A stretch of DNA of 64,000 nt from CBDFHC01 sp965247585. GTDB taxonomy: Bacteria > Chloroflexota > Dehalococcoidia > Lucifugimonadales > GCA-2712585. The notes below the pieces were generated by a model that was not told where the DNA came from, searched no databases, and saw only the letters and a program-made list of their open reading frames with translations. Positions 16,641-25,266 of this stretch are shown piece after piece. The stretch lies in contig CBDFHC010000003.1 in the NCBI GenBank assembly GCA_965247585.1, positions 62,001-126,000 of the forward strand, given 5' to 3'. How positions within the stretch are numbered: position 1 is the first letter of the stretch; every line of letters begins with the position of its first letter. The translations under genes and the position numbers were made by a program.

Positions 16641-16886
16641 CTACCCGGAGAGCAGCCGGGTCCTCTTCTCCAACTCAGCCGCGCTGGGCCTCCGCTTATC
16701 CCCCTTCTCTATCTCCTTCACCGCCCGCTCCACAATTGTTTTCCCGTCCTGGACCTCCAACTCCACCAACTCATTCTTTTCGGACAGCAAGTAGATGACG
16801 CCATCGACCTCGGCACCGCCGTCGACCGCCTCATCGGATAGGATTACGCGGAGAATGTCTACATCTGGGCTGTACTCAAACTTCAT
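16641..16886 (-). CDS. DUF2283 family small protein
   Basis: The 81 residues begin MKFEYSPDVDILRV and continue with a V-DG pattern and an IVELEV-like strand, the signature of DUF2283. These are small beta-rich proteins often encoded next to DUF4258. It overlaps the end of the DUF4258 reading frame upstream. A toxin-antitoxin-like role has been suggested for such pairs by context only; I do not assign one. It is embedded in the trp operon with no own promoter seen. Confidence 0.7.
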   Translation of the reverse strand: MKFEYSPDVDILRVILSDEAVDGGAEVDGVIYLLSEKNELVELEVQDGKTIVERAVKEIEKGDKRRPSAAELEKRTRLLSG

Positions 16887-17119
16887 ATCTCGCCCTTCTC
16901 CCCGGATAAACCGTAACTATCACAATCTCTTCGTACACTACCCTCAACCGGTGTACTTCATCAAGGTTAAATTGAGCGACCCTGCGTCCAGAGCGGCCCG
17001 GCACAAGACTACTGGGTCCCTGAACTGCCCTCTCCACAATCACCTCGTCAACCTGAAATCCCCAGAATTTTGCCAGCTCAATCCTACGCCTGGCATGGGA
17101 AAAATCGTATCCGCCTCAT
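16876..17119 (-). pseudogene. DUF4258 family gene interrupted by a one-base shift
   Basis: An ATG at 17119 overlaps the trpD stop and reads MRRIRF, then falls out of frame and stops at a TAG shortly afterwards. One base on, the frame continues as SHARRRIELAKFWGF to a stop at 16876, giving a DUF4258-like protein of about 80 residues. Removing one T from the five-T run (17,100-17,104) joins the halves as MRRIRFSHARRRIEL, the expected family start. This may be a real mutation, a slippage site, or a sequencing indel. It pairs with the DUF2283 gene just downstream. Confidence 0.65.
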
Positions 17120-18141
17120 CCTCCGCCGAACCCCAGCTCCTGGCTCAGCTCTATCAACCCCTCCATCTTTGACAGCGCCTCTCCTCCGTCCAGCAACTCC
17201 GCCGCCAGCTTGATCCCTTCCTTAAGGCCCTTCACCTTATCGCCAACCACCAACACCGCGGCGCTGTTCAACAACACTATCTCCCTATGTGGCCCCGGCT
17301 CCCCAAACATCAGCCTCCGCAGCAGGTGGGCGTTCTCCTTCGGAGTGCCGCCTCTCAGCGCCGAAATCGGCACCGTCGCCAACCCCAATTCATCCGGGCT
17401 CACCGTGTAAGCGTTCACATCCCCGCCCTTCAGCTCCCACACCTGCGTCCTGGCCCCCAGCGTCATCTCGTCCAGCCCGTCCTCGCCGTGCACCACCACG
17501 CTGTGCTCAGACCCCATCAGCCGGAGCACCTGCGCCATCTTCTCCCCCAACGGCTCGCTGGAAACCCCCAAAAGCTGCCGTCGCGCCACCGCCGGGTTGG
17601 TCAGCGGCCCCAATACGTTAAATACCGTGCGAATGCCTATCTCCCTCCGCACCGGCGCAGCGTGGCGCATCGCCGGGTGGAACGTGGGCGCGAACATGAA
17701 CCCTATGCCCACCTCCTCAATGCATCGCTTCACGCCCTCCGGTCCCAGGTCAATCTTCACCCCCAGGGCTTCTAGCACATCGGCGCTGCCGCAGGTCCCA
17801 GACGCCGCGCGGTTCCCATGCTTCGCCACCTTCAGCCCCGCTCCCGCCGCCACGAACGCCGACGCCGTGGATATGTTGAACGTCCCGCTCCGGTCTCCCC
17901 CCGTGCCGCAGGTGTCCACCACCGTCCCGTCAATCTCAACCCTCAGCGACTTCTCTCTCATCACCGTGGCCATCCCCGCGATCTCCTCCGCCGACTCCCC
18001 TTTCATGCTCAGCCCGGTCAGAAACGACGCTAGCTGCGCCGGGGTGGCCTCCCCCTCCATGATCTCTTCCATCACCGCCGCGGCCTCTTCCATGCTCAGC
18101 GAGCGCCCGGCGGTCACCGACTCAATCGCCTCTCTAATCAT
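17116..18141 (-). CDS. trpD: Anthranilate phosphoribosyltransferase
   Basis: TrpD transfers phosphoribose from PRPP to anthranilate. The 341 residues include the PRPP loop GTGGDRSGTFNIST, KHGNRAASGTCGSADVLEALG and the RREIGIRTVFNVLGPLTNP motif. Its start overlaps the trpG end by eight bases, consistent with coupled translation. Confidence 0.97.
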   Translation of the reverse strand: MIREAIESVTAGRSLSMEEAAAVMEEIMEGEATPAQLASFLTGLSMKGESAEEIAGMATVMREKSLRVEIDGTVVDTCGTGGDRSGTFNISTASAFVAAGAGLKVAKHGNRAASGTCGSADVLEALGVKIDLGPEGVKRCIEEVGIGFMFAPTFHPAMRHAAPVRREIGIRTVFNVLGPLTNPAVARRQLLGVSSEPLGEKMAQVLRLMGSEHSVVVHGEDGLDEMTLGARTQVWELKGGDVNAYTVSPDELGLATVPISALRGGTPKENAHLLRRLMFGEPGPHREIVLLNSAAVLVVGDKVKGLKEGIKLAAELLDGGEALSKMEGLIELSQELGFGGG

Positions 18142-18730
18142 TCCTTTCCACCTTCCCCCACCTCTCCACCTGCTTCAAAAAATTCCTCAGCACGTCGTGG
18201 CCCACCTTGGTCATAATAGATTCGGGGTGAAACTGGATGCCTTCCACCGGCAGCGTCTTATGACGCACGCCCATCACCAACCCCTTGCTCGTCCGCGACG
18301 TGATCTCTAGGCATTCCGGCAGCGACTCCGGGTACACCACCAGCGAGTGGTACCGGATCGCCTCAAACGGGTTCGGCAGCCCTTCGTACACCCCCTTCCC
18401 GTCGTGGTACACCAGCGAGGTCTTCCCGTGCATTATCTCCTCCGCCACCCCCACCGTTCCCCCGTAGGCGTAGCCCACCGACTGGTGTCCCAGGCACACC
18501 CCCAACACCGGGACCCGCTCCCCCATGTGCAACACCACGTCGTTCGAAATGCCAGCTTCCACCGGTGTGCACGGCCCCGGCGATATGACGATCCCTTCCG
18601 GGCGCATCTCCTCCACGTCCTCCAACGTCACCTTATCGTTTCGCACCACCTTCACCTCGGCGCCCAGCTCGCAAAGGTACTGGTACAGGTTGTAGGTGAA
18701 GCTGTCGTAGTTATCTATCAGCAGTATCAT
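18134..18730 (-). CDS. trpG: Anthranilate synthase, glutamine amidotransferase subunit
   Basis: TrpG supplies ammonia from glutamine to TrpE. The triad is visible: the cysteine in GVCLGHQS, and His/Glu in QFHPESI. The start MILLIDNYDSFTYNL at 18730 matches the family; an in-frame upstream codon would overlap trpE and adds no conserved residues. The 198-residue length is typical. PabA/TrpG dual use is possible because no pab genes are nearby. Confidence 0.95.
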   Translation of the reverse strand: MILLIDNYDSFTYNLYQYLCELGAEVKVVRNDKVTLEDVEEMRPEGIVISPGPCTPVEAGISNDVVLHMGERVPVLGVCLGHQSVGYAYGGTVGVAEEIMHGKTSLVYHDGKGVYEGLPNPFEAIRYHSLVVYPESLPECLEITSRTSKGLVMGVRHKTLPVEGIQFHPESIMTKVGHDVLRNFLKQVERWGKVERND

Positions 18731-18740
18731 CTTCGAGTTC

Positions 18741-20189
18741 TTAGCGCCCCTCTGCCTGGTCAATCGCCTTGAACAGCGCGCTCGCCTTGTGAATCGTCTC
18801 CTGGTACTCCGGCTCGGGCTCGCTGTCCGCCACTATGCCTCCGCCCGCCTGCACGTACGCCACCCCGTCCTTCAGCAATATCGTCCGAATCGTGATCGCC
18901 GTGTCCGTGTTCCCGGAGAAGCTGAAATACCCCACCGCTCCGGCGTAGGGACCCCGTTGCTCCTGCTCCATCTCCGCTATGATCTCCATCGCTCGGATCT
19001 TCGGCGCCCCGGATAGCGTCCCCGCGGGAAAGCAGGACCTCATCGCGTCGTAGGCGCTAAGGTCACTTCGAAGCACGCCTTCCACCTCCGAGACCAGGTG
19101 CATCACGTGCGAGTACCGGTCCACACCCAACAGCCGGGGCACCCTCACGCTCCCAACCTCGCTCACTCTGCCAACGTCGTTTCGGGACAGGTCCACCAGC
19201 ATGATGTGCTCCGCCCTCTCCTTCTCGCTCTCCACCAGCTCCTTCTCCAGCGCCATATCCTCCGCCTCGTCCTTGCCCCGCGGCCGCGTCCCAGCGATGG
19301 GATGGCTGGTGATTCGCCCTTCCTCCACCCTCAACAGCATCTCCGGCGACGTCCCTATAATCTGAAAATCACCCAGCGATAGGAAGTACATGTACGGTGA
19401 TGGATTCACCGTCCGCAGCGTGCGGTATATCTGGAACGGCGCCGCCGTTGTCTTCCTCGCAAACCGCTGCGATGGCACCGTCTGGATAACGTCCCCCGCG
19501 TACACATACTCCTTCACCCGCCTCACCACCCGGTCGTACTCTTCCCTGGTGAAATTGGACGTCACCTCCGGGTCCGACTGCGGAGCGCTTGGGTTGACCC
19601 GGTGCGGCGGGTTCACCAACGGGCTGGAAAGCCTATCCACCAGCCGGTCTATCCTCTCCACCGCCTCGCTGTAGGCCCGCTCCACGTCCCCGTCCACCCG
19701 GGCGTGGCTCACCACCTTAATATCGTGCCGCAGGTGGTCGAACACCAGCAGCGTGTCGGTGAACATAAACAAAGACTGCGGCACCCCCAGCGCGTCCACC
19801 TCCGGGATAGGCACCCTCGGCTCGAAGTAGTGCACAACGTCGTAGGACAGGTACCCCACCGCGCCACCGTGGAAGCGCGGCAGCCCGGGCACCGGCACCA
19901 CCTGGTACCGGCCCAGTTCCTCCTCCACCGGACCCAGCGGGTCTATCGACCCCTGCTCCTGGCCTGGACCCGTCGCCTTGACCGCGTACGGCTCCGTCCC
20001 TATGAAGCTGTACCTCCCCAACCTTTCTCCACCCTCCACGCTCTCCAGCAGAAACGAGTACGGCTCACGGGCAACCTTCAGGTACGCCGAAACCGGCGTC
20101 TCCAGGTCCGCCTCAATCTCCCGGTACACTGGCACCAGGTTCCCCTGGCCCGCCAGCTTCTTCACCTCATCTAACGTTGGTTTATACAT
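18741..20189 (-). CDS. trpE: Anthranilate synthase component I
   Basis: TrpE converts chorismate to anthranilate. The 482 residues carry the feedback-site LLES near residue 50 (SFLLESVEGG) and the catalytic domain with the IAGTRPRG, LVDLSRNDVGRV, GTLSGAPKIRAMEII and GAVGYFSFSG blocks. The ATG at 20189 is used; a TTG lies just before it. The LLES site suggests allosteric control by tryptophan in addition to the upstream T-box. Confidence 0.96.
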   Translation of the reverse strand: MYKPTLDEVKKLAGQGNLVPVYREIEADLETPVSAYLKVAREPYSFLLESVEGGERLGRYSFIGTEPYAVKATGPGQEQGSIDPLGPVEEELGRYQVVPVPGLPRFHGGAVGYLSYDVVHYFEPRVPIPEVDALGVPQSLFMFTDTLLVFDHLRHDIKVVSHARVDGDVERAYSEAVERIDRLVDRLSSPLVNPPHRVNPSAPQSDPEVTSNFTREEYDRVVRRVKEYVYAGDVIQTVPSQRFARKTTAAPFQIYRTLRTVNPSPYMYFLSLGDFQIIGTSPEMLLRVEEGRITSHPIAGTRPRGKDEAEDMALEKELVESEKERAEHIMLVDLSRNDVGRVSEVGSVRVPRLLGVDRYSHVMHLVSEVEGVLRSDLSAYDAMRSCFPAGTLSGAPKIRAMEIIAEMEQEQRGPYAGAVGYFSFSGNTDTAITIRTILLKDGVAYVQAGGGIVADSEPEPEYQETIHKASALFKAIDQAEGR

Positions 20190-20216
20190 CAATCTCGGCC
20201 TTATTCAGATCACTCA

Positions 20217-20777
20217 TTAATCACGGGAGCTATGTTCTTCGTTGTGCCTATCAGCCAATCGCTCGATCTCTCGGCAATGTCCATCGGGTAGACCGTGCTC
20301 CTTTGCTCCATCCAGGACATACGACCGGTATTCTCGCGTTATAGGAGCAGAACATCGCTCACCAAATCTCTGGCGCCCCGCGTCCATACCTAAATAAGTA
20401 CAGGCGGTTCGCACATTTTCATCGTCTTGCTCAATCTCAACTGGTCTCCGCTTGTAGTTGCCCGTTCCATCTAGACGGACGCCTTCAATACAATCCATCT
20501 TGGACAGCTTGCACTTCGGTGCAATAACCAGTTCCCTATCTACATCATATAAAACACCCCATACGATTCCATCATCACACGGAACAATGTCAGCCGCGGC
20601 AGACTCGTTAAGAGTGCTCCAGATGTCAAAAGTGAGCTCCCAGCCTCGTAATTTGGCTTTACCTAACGGCTTTGCGTACCCACTTAGTCTCTTGGCACCA
20701 TTAAGCCGGGTCGAACTCATATTCGACCCATACTGAAAAAGAAGCACTGTCTTTGTTTCACCTTGTTGAACTGTCAT
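20217..20777 (-). CDS. Gamma-glutamylcyclotransferase-fold protein
   Basis: The N-terminus has LLFQYGSNM, the substrate-binding YGSN loop of the GGCT fold, followed by WGVLYDVD and CIEGVRLDG, whose glutamate matches the catalytic position, then NYKRRPVEI. The C-terminal 50 residues are less typical. The ATG at 20777 follows a close AAGGA; a GTG at 20789 is an alternative. It is codirectional with trpE, 27 bases upstream of it, so it probably shares the T-box transcript. The substrate could be gamma-glutamyl peptides or amines. Confidence 0.75.
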   Translation of the reverse strand: MTVQQGETKTVLLFQYGSNMSSTRLNGAKRLSGYAKPLGKAKLRGWELTFDIWSTLNESAAADIVPCDDGIVWGVLYDVDRELVIAPKCKLSKMDCIEGVRLDGTGNYKRRPVEIEQDDENVRTACTYLGMDAGRQRFGERCSAPITREYRSYVLDGAKEHGLPDGHCREIERLADRHNEEHSSRD

Positions 20778-20851
20778 ATCCTTTGGCACTCTGTATTTGA
20801 TGCTCTAAGCTCTCGCTGGGCCGTCGCGCCTAATTCGAGTGAAAACTTCAC
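20774..20851 (-). pseudogene. RelE/ParE-type toxin remnant
   Basis: After a GTG at 20851 the frame reads MKFSLELGATAQRELRA, resembling the first strand and helix of RelE/ParE toxins. It then loses similarity and stops at 20774. Only about 25 of roughly 90 residues remain, and the gene runs into the next one. It directly follows the broken antitoxin, the usual gene order for such modules. Confidence 0.5.
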
Positions 20852-20879
20852 AGGTAACCTTCTTGTTTCATCCCCTCCA

Positions 20880-21062
20880 TTAAGTCGTCAAGTCGTCGTA
20901 GCTTCGGAAGCTCCTGTCAGCCCACACCGCTTCGTCCAAATCTACCGCGTCCTCCAGATCCTCAATACGTTTCAGCAGCTGGCGATATTCCGGCAGACTC
21001 AAAATTACAGACTGTTTCCGGCCCTTCTAGTCCACAATGTACTTCTTGGTTTGTTTGGCCAT
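20880..21062 (-). pseudogene. RelB/Phd-like antitoxin with in-frame stop
   Basis: AGGAGG lies seven bases before an ATG at 21062. The frame reads MAKQTKKYIVD, hits TAG at 21,027-21,029, and continues as KGRKQSVILSLPEYRQLLKRIEDLEDAVDLDEA to a TAA at 20880. The second part is the typical antitoxin VILSLPEY helix-rich sequence. A single base change at the TAG would restore a protein of about 60 residues. With the toxin remnant downstream, this is a dead toxin-antitoxin module. Confidence 0.65.
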
Positions 21063-21201
21063 CGTCATACCTCCTGGCCTCAATCTGTCGAACGTTACCA
21101 TCCAAGAGATATGGGCTACTAGTTTCCAGCTACGCCCCGTCACTAATTGAGAATTTCATAAGGTCCACTCAGCTCCATCCCGTGAGAGGAGTTCCTACCC
21201 C

Positions 21202-21257
21202 AAACAACAAAAATCCCCGCCACAAGGGCCGGGGTTTCAACCCGCGGTGCCACCCCC
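21202..21257 (-). promoter_or_regulatory. T-box element with intrinsic terminator
   Basis: On the minus strand 21,241-21,257 reads GGGGGTGGCACCGCGGG, matching the T-box consensus that pairs with the uncharged tRNA acceptor end. It is followed by a GC-rich hairpin (21,215-21,234) and a T-rich tract (21,205-21,213), i.e. a terminator that would compete with an antiterminator. The first strongly expected target downstream is trpE, so tRNA-Trp is the likely ligand, but I could not locate Stem I or a specifier codon with confidence. The 115-bp tandem repeats lie immediately upstream in the same leader. Confidence 0.8.
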
Positions 21258-21260
21258 TTT

Positions 21261-22021
21261 CCTCACCGCCTCGGCATCTAACCTTGGCCCTAATCCAACC
21301 ACTGCCACATTCGGGTCCAGGGTGAACCCTGGTGGGTCCAGGACGAACCCTGGCGCTGCCTACTGGATACCCTTTCCCCACCGCCTCGCCATCTAACCTT
21401 GGCCCTAATCCAACCACTGCCACATTCGGGTCCAGGGTGAACCCTGGTGGGTCCGGGACGAACCCTGGCGCTGCTTACTGGATACCCTTTCCCCACCGCC
21501 TCGCCATCTAACCTTTGCCCTAATCCATCCGCTGCCACATTCGGGTCCAGGGTGAACCCTGGTGGGTCCAGGACGAACCCTGGCGCTGCCTACTGGATAC
21601 CCTTTCCCCACCGCCTCGCCATCTAACCTTGGCCCTAATCCAACCACTGCCACATTCGGGTCCAGGGTGAACCCTGGTGCGTCCAGGACGAACCCTGGCG
21701 CTGCTTACTGGATACCCTTTCCCCACCGCCTCGCCATCTAACCTTTGCCCTAATCCATCCGCTGCCACATTCGGGTCCAGGGTGAACCCTGGTGGGTCCA
21801 GGACGAACCCTGGCGCTGCCTACTGGATACCCTTTCCCCACCGCCTCGCCATCTAACCTTGGCCCTAATCCAACCACTGCCACATTCGGGTCCAGGGTGA
21901 ACCCTGGTGCGTCCAGGACGAACCCTGGCGCTGCTTACTGGATACCCTTTCCCCACCGCCTCGCCATCTAACCTTTGCCCTAATCCATCCGCTGCCACAT
22001 TCGGGTCCAGGGTGAACCCTG
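21261..22021 (-). repeat. 115-bp tandem repeat array in the trp leader (about 6.6 copies)
   Basis: Units start at 21261, 21376, 21491, 21606, 21721, 21836 and 21951; the last is partial. From the second unit on, two variants alternate (CCTTGGCCC-type and CCTTTGCCC-type), giving a 230-bp higher-order period. Each complete unit holds two short inverted repeats: CCAGGG-TTCA-CCCTGG and one with a TTCG loop. The period is not a multiple of three, so the open frames across it are not a protein. The unit next to the T-box keeps the common flank up to GAAAGGG and then enters the T-box. Confidence 0.92.
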
Positions 22022-22049
22022 GGCGACCTTTAATATTCAACTTAATTCA

Positions 22050-22078
22050 AGTCTAGGGCCGGTTTGGGAAACGGTCAA
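22050..22078 (-). promoter_or_regulatory. Predicted promoter of the T-box/trp transcript
   Basis: On the minus strand TTGACC (22,073-22,078) is followed by a 17-base spacer and TAGACT (22,050-22,055). Transcription would begin near 22,043, just before the tandem-repeat array, giving a leader of over 800 bases to the terminator. It lies just downstream of the fumC stop. No other promoter of similar quality was seen between it and trpE. Confidence 0.6.
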
Positions 22079-22090
22079 GAATTCCCCTGG

Positions 22091-23512
22091 TCAGCCCCCG
22101 CCACCCCCCTTTCCCAGACCCGGCTCCGTCATCTTCTCCGGGTCCAGCAGCCGGTCCAGCTCCTCGGCGGACAGCTCCGTCTTCTCCAGCGCCACCTCCC
22201 GGATCGTCGCCCCGGTAGCCGCCGCCTCCTTGGCTATCTCCGCCGCTCGGTCGTACCCTATCGCCGGGGCCAACGCCGTCCCCAGCATCAGACCCCGTTC
22301 CACCATCCTCGGCCCCGTCTCCGTCGCCTTCAGCCCGTCGACGCACTGCTCCGCAAAATTCTCCGACGACGCTGCCAGCAGCTCTATCGACTGCAGCAAG
22401 TTATGCGCCGCCACCGGAATCATCAGATTCAGCTCAAAGTAGCTCCCCTGCCCCGCCAGGCACACCGTCTGGTCATTCCCTATCACCTGGGCCACCGCCT
22501 GAATAACCGACTCTGAAATCACCGGGTTTACTTTCCCCGGCATGATAGAGCTACCCGGCTGCACCTCCGGCAGCGCCAACTCCCCCAGTCCCGCCCTGGG
22601 TCCCGAACCCAGCCACCGGACGTCATTGGCTATCTTATTCAGACTCACTGCTATCGTCCGCAGCACCCCGCTGGCCTCCACCACCGCATCTATGGCGTTC
22701 TGCGCTTGGAAATGGTTCTCCGTCTCACGGATTACCACTCCCGCCTCTCGGGAAATCAACTGGCACACCTTAGACGCGAACTCCGGGTGCGCGTTCACTC
22801 CGGTACCCACCGCCGTGCCCCCCAACGCTACCTCCGCCAACTCCTCCTCGCCGTGGTCCAGCCGCCGCAGCCCCCGTTCCACCTGGCCCGCGTACCCTCG
22901 AAACTCCTGTCCCAACCGAATGGGAGTCGCGTCCTGAAGGTGCGTACGCCCCGTTTTCACCACCGGCCAGAACTCCTTGCTCTTCGCTTCAAGGCTCTGC
23001 TTCAGCTTCTCCAGGGCCGGCCTCAGACTCTCCTTTATATCCAGCAGCGCCGCCAGGTGTACCGCCGTGGGAATCACATCGTTAGACGACTGGCAAATAT
23101 TGATATGGTCGTTGGGGTGCACCATCCTTGAGCCGCGTTGGCCCCCCATCAGCTCCGTCGCCCGGTTGGCAATCACCTCATTGGCGTTCATGTTGGTTGA
23201 CGTTCCGGACCCCGTCTGAAAGATGTCAACCACAAACTGATCGTCGAACCCGCCCTCCGCCACCTCTCGGGCCGCCTCTGCCACCGGACCCCCTATCGAG
23301 CCGTCCAGCAACCCCAGCTCCGCGTTCACCCGCGCCGCCGCGCCCTTGATCAGCCCCAGCGCCCGAATGAACGGCCGGTTGAACCGCAGCGAGCTGATCG
23401 GAAAGTTCAGCACCGCCCGCATGGTAGAGGCGCCGTAGTACGCCTCCTCCGGCACCTCCATGGGGCCCATGGAGTCTCGTTCAACCCTAACCTCTCCCGG
23501 TTTGGTAGACAT
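22091..23512 (-). CDS. fumC: Class II fumarate hydratase
   Basis: FumC interconverts fumarate and malate in the TCA cycle. The 473 residues show SGTSTNMNANEVIANRA, HPNDHINICQSSNDVIPTA, GRTHLQDATP and the superfamily signature GSSIMPGKVNP, which lies in the flexible catalytic loop. TGVNAHPEF supports fumarase over aspartase. The C-terminus ends in a short glycine run. It is codirectional with trp but separated from it by a promoter and the leader. Confidence 0.95.
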   Translation of the reverse strand: MSTKPGEVRVERDSMGPMEVPEEAYYGASTMRAVLNFPISSLRFNRPFIRALGLIKGAAARVNAELGLLDGSIGGPVAEAAREVAEGGFDDQFVVDIFQTGSGTSTNMNANEVIANRATELMGGQRGSRMVHPNDHINICQSSNDVIPTAVHLAALLDIKESLRPALEKLKQSLEAKSKEFWPVVKTGRTHLQDATPIRLGQEFRGYAGQVERGLRRLDHGEEELAEVALGGTAVGTGVNAHPEFASKVCQLISREAGVVIRETENHFQAQNAIDAVVEASGVLRTIAVSLNKIANDVRWLGSGPRAGLGELALPEVQPGSSIMPGKVNPVISESVIQAVAQVIGNDQTVCLAGQGSYFELNLMIPVAAHNLLQSIELLAASSENFAEQCVDGLKATETGPRMVERGLMLGTALAPAIGYDRAAEIAKEAAATGATIREVALEKTELSAEELDRLLDPEKMTEPGLGKGGGGG

Positions 23513-23989
23513 ATAACCGCCACCTCGCCCTGATTGGCTGCCCCAACGGGAAACAGCGGCCCTAGGATAGCCCTTTTGCGCGAACGCGCCAAGCTGGACC
23601 TACTGGCCCCTGGGCGGACCCCCGCTTCGCCCGAGAACTACCTCGAAATCAGACCCCGTCCTGCCATCCCAACCCGCTCATCCTGACGCCCCGTGAGTTT
23701 TTGACTTATTCGGCATTTTCAACGCCTCCTCGTCGCATGTTGAGCATCCGAATGAGTCAGGTCATTCTGAGTCGGCCCATGAAGATCAAAGAAGCTGGGT
23801 GCGGGGGGAGAGCACATCCAGCCCTGGTGCCTACTATCGCTGTTCCAGCTCAATTTACTCACAACCTATCAGGCCCTCGAAGGACGAGCCCATACGGCAT
23901 TCACTCCATATATGACAGCGATTTCGTGCCCGCTTGGCATCGTCTCCAAAGTGGTGCCGGTCGCAACCGGCGTGCTAACTGCTCCCAGG
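23513..23989. repeat. Gene-free gap with a copy of dispersed repeat family B
   Basis: No convincing gene is seen. About 23,750-23,870 holds a family B copy, recognised by the cores TTCTGAGTC, AGCTGGGTGCGGGGGGAGAG and CTCAATTTACTCACAA. A short diverged CGAAGGACGAGC segment follows at about 23,878-23,890. Confidence 0.6.
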
Positions 23990-24889
23990 CTACCGCCTAA
24001 TCCCCACCAACTCGCCGGTGACAATCTGCCGGTGGTCGTAAGAGAACCGTGGCACGCAGGTAACCAGCCTGATGGCTGATCCTCCCGCGTCCTGAATCGC
24101 CAGGTCGTCCTGGTGCACCTCCGTGGAACCCGTCAGCCGGTACAGGTAAGTCGTATCCCCGCTCTCCACCGTGGCGTACACCTCAACGCCTCGCTCCCAC
24201 AGACCCGGTATCTCCGGCAGCTTGGAAAAAACCGACCCTTCGCTCCTGATGGGGCTCTCCAGATGTCCAAAGAACCACGCCGTACCAATCTCACCCGGGT
24301 TAGCCGTCTGAGGGATGTGCCCCACTACGTTCTTCGGCGTCTCATAGGCCCGGCTATCCGTCAAATCCACAATCGCCAGCCCCGCCACGTCGGAGTCCAC
24401 TCCAATGGCGGGAATCGTTATCCGCGTCGGTGCTGGCAGACTCGTCGCCGCGGACACCTTGGAGAAATCCAGCGGTTCAAACTCGCCCAGCAGCGGGTTG
24501 GCCACCAACTCCGGCGGCTCCGCGCGCAGCGGGTCCGCCCAAAACAGCGGGCTGAGCCACTCCCCGGGGTAAAGCGCGTAGGACGCCGCGTCACCGGGCT
24601 CTATGGTTAGCCCGTCGTTCAAAGACCCCGTGGTCGATACCTTGGAGCTTCCCTGGTCCCGGCCCTGCCTTTGATCAGACAGCGCCGTTTCCTCGGTTTG
24701 CCCGGCCACCTGCGGCGCCTGGGCGTTCAGCGAATCTAGGTTCGAGTGCGCCCACCAGGAATAGGAAAAATAAGCCACTCCCGCCGTCAGCAGAAGGACA
24801 CCTGCCGCCAAAACCAGAACGCCGGACAGCAAAAAGCGCCTCGCTTTAGGCGCACCTTGGCCGGGCGTCTCTATATTGCCGGATTCCAA
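23990..24889 (-). CDS. Sortase family transpeptidase
   Basis: Sortases cleave a sorting motif and attach proteins to the cell surface. The 299 residues have one N-terminal transmembrane helix (about 19-43), a linker of about 100 residues, and the sortase beta-barrel from about 150. The catalytic residues are visible: His209 in FFGHLES, Cys278 in LVTCVPRF and Arg287 in DHRQIV. It is longer than many sortases because of the linker. No LPXTG-like substrate gene is in the window, so its client is unknown and the class is not assigned. Confidence 0.9.
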   Translation of the reverse strand: MESGNIETPGQGAPKARRFLLSGVLVLAAGVLLLTAGVAYFSYSWWAHSNLDSLNAQAPQVAGQTEETALSDQRQGRDQGSSKVSTTGSLNDGLTIEPGDAASYALYPGEWLSPLFWADPLRAEPPELVANPLLGEFEPLDFSKVSAATSLPAPTRITIPAIGVDSDVAGLAIVDLTDSRAYETPKNVVGHIPQTANPGEIGTAWFFGHLESPIRSEGSVFSKLPEIPGLWERGVEVYATVESGDTTYLYRLTGSTEVHQDDLAIQDAGGSAIRLVTCVPRFSYDHRQIVTGELVGIRR

Positions 24890-25026
24890 CCTTTGCCGCT
24901 ATCTCCGGCCCGAATGCAAATCTCACGTTGCGCGAGCCATATCCTTCTGGAATACGACCCACGGCCTGCTTCAGATGTTGCCGGACCGCCCGGAATCCCC
25001 GTCACGCCGTCTAGGCAGACGGCAGA

Positions 25027-25239
25027 CTAGCGGTATCTAGCGGGATGAGAGGCCCCGTCATTTATCGGCTCATTGAAATAGATATCCCCATTGCGGATCT
25101 TCAGATTGAATCCACAATCGGGAAGCGTGCAGACCCACGCCTTATAGTGGACTGCCGCCCCTTGATTTCCGTAGTCCGAAAGCGGGACCAAGTCTCCAAC
25201 GTTACACTTCAAACATTTAGGCATTGCCTGTTCTACCAC
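25027..25239 (-). CDS. Small zinc-ribbon protein
   Basis: The 70-residue protein has CLKC near the N-terminus and a second pair in VCTLPDC, so it probably binds one zinc. The rest is polar, with an aromatic AWVC strand. A GTG start at 25239 is favoured by GGAGGGG just upstream and by a predicted promoter about 30 bases away; ATG at 25224 is the alternative. It lies alone between the sortase and the divergent ATPase gene. I do not recognise a more specific family. Confidence 0.6.
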   Translation of the reverse strand: MVEQAMPKCLKCNVGDLVPLSDYGNQGAAVHYKAWVCTLPDCGFNLKIRNGDIYFNEPINDGASHPARYR

Positions 25240-25266
25240 TGAACCCCTCCCCGTAATATCTCCGAG

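Noticed and set aside
18731..18763. Longer TrpG start inside trpE
   Set aside because: It adds 11 residues with no conservation, and MILLIDNYDSF is the standard N-terminus.
21261..22021. CRISPR array
   Set aside because: Units are directly contiguous at 115 bp without unique spacers, and no cas genes are present.
21169..22040. Series of ~82-residue minus-strand frames in the tandem array
   Set aside because: The 115-bp unit is not a multiple of three, so each unit restarts in a new frame; this is repeat structure and not coding.
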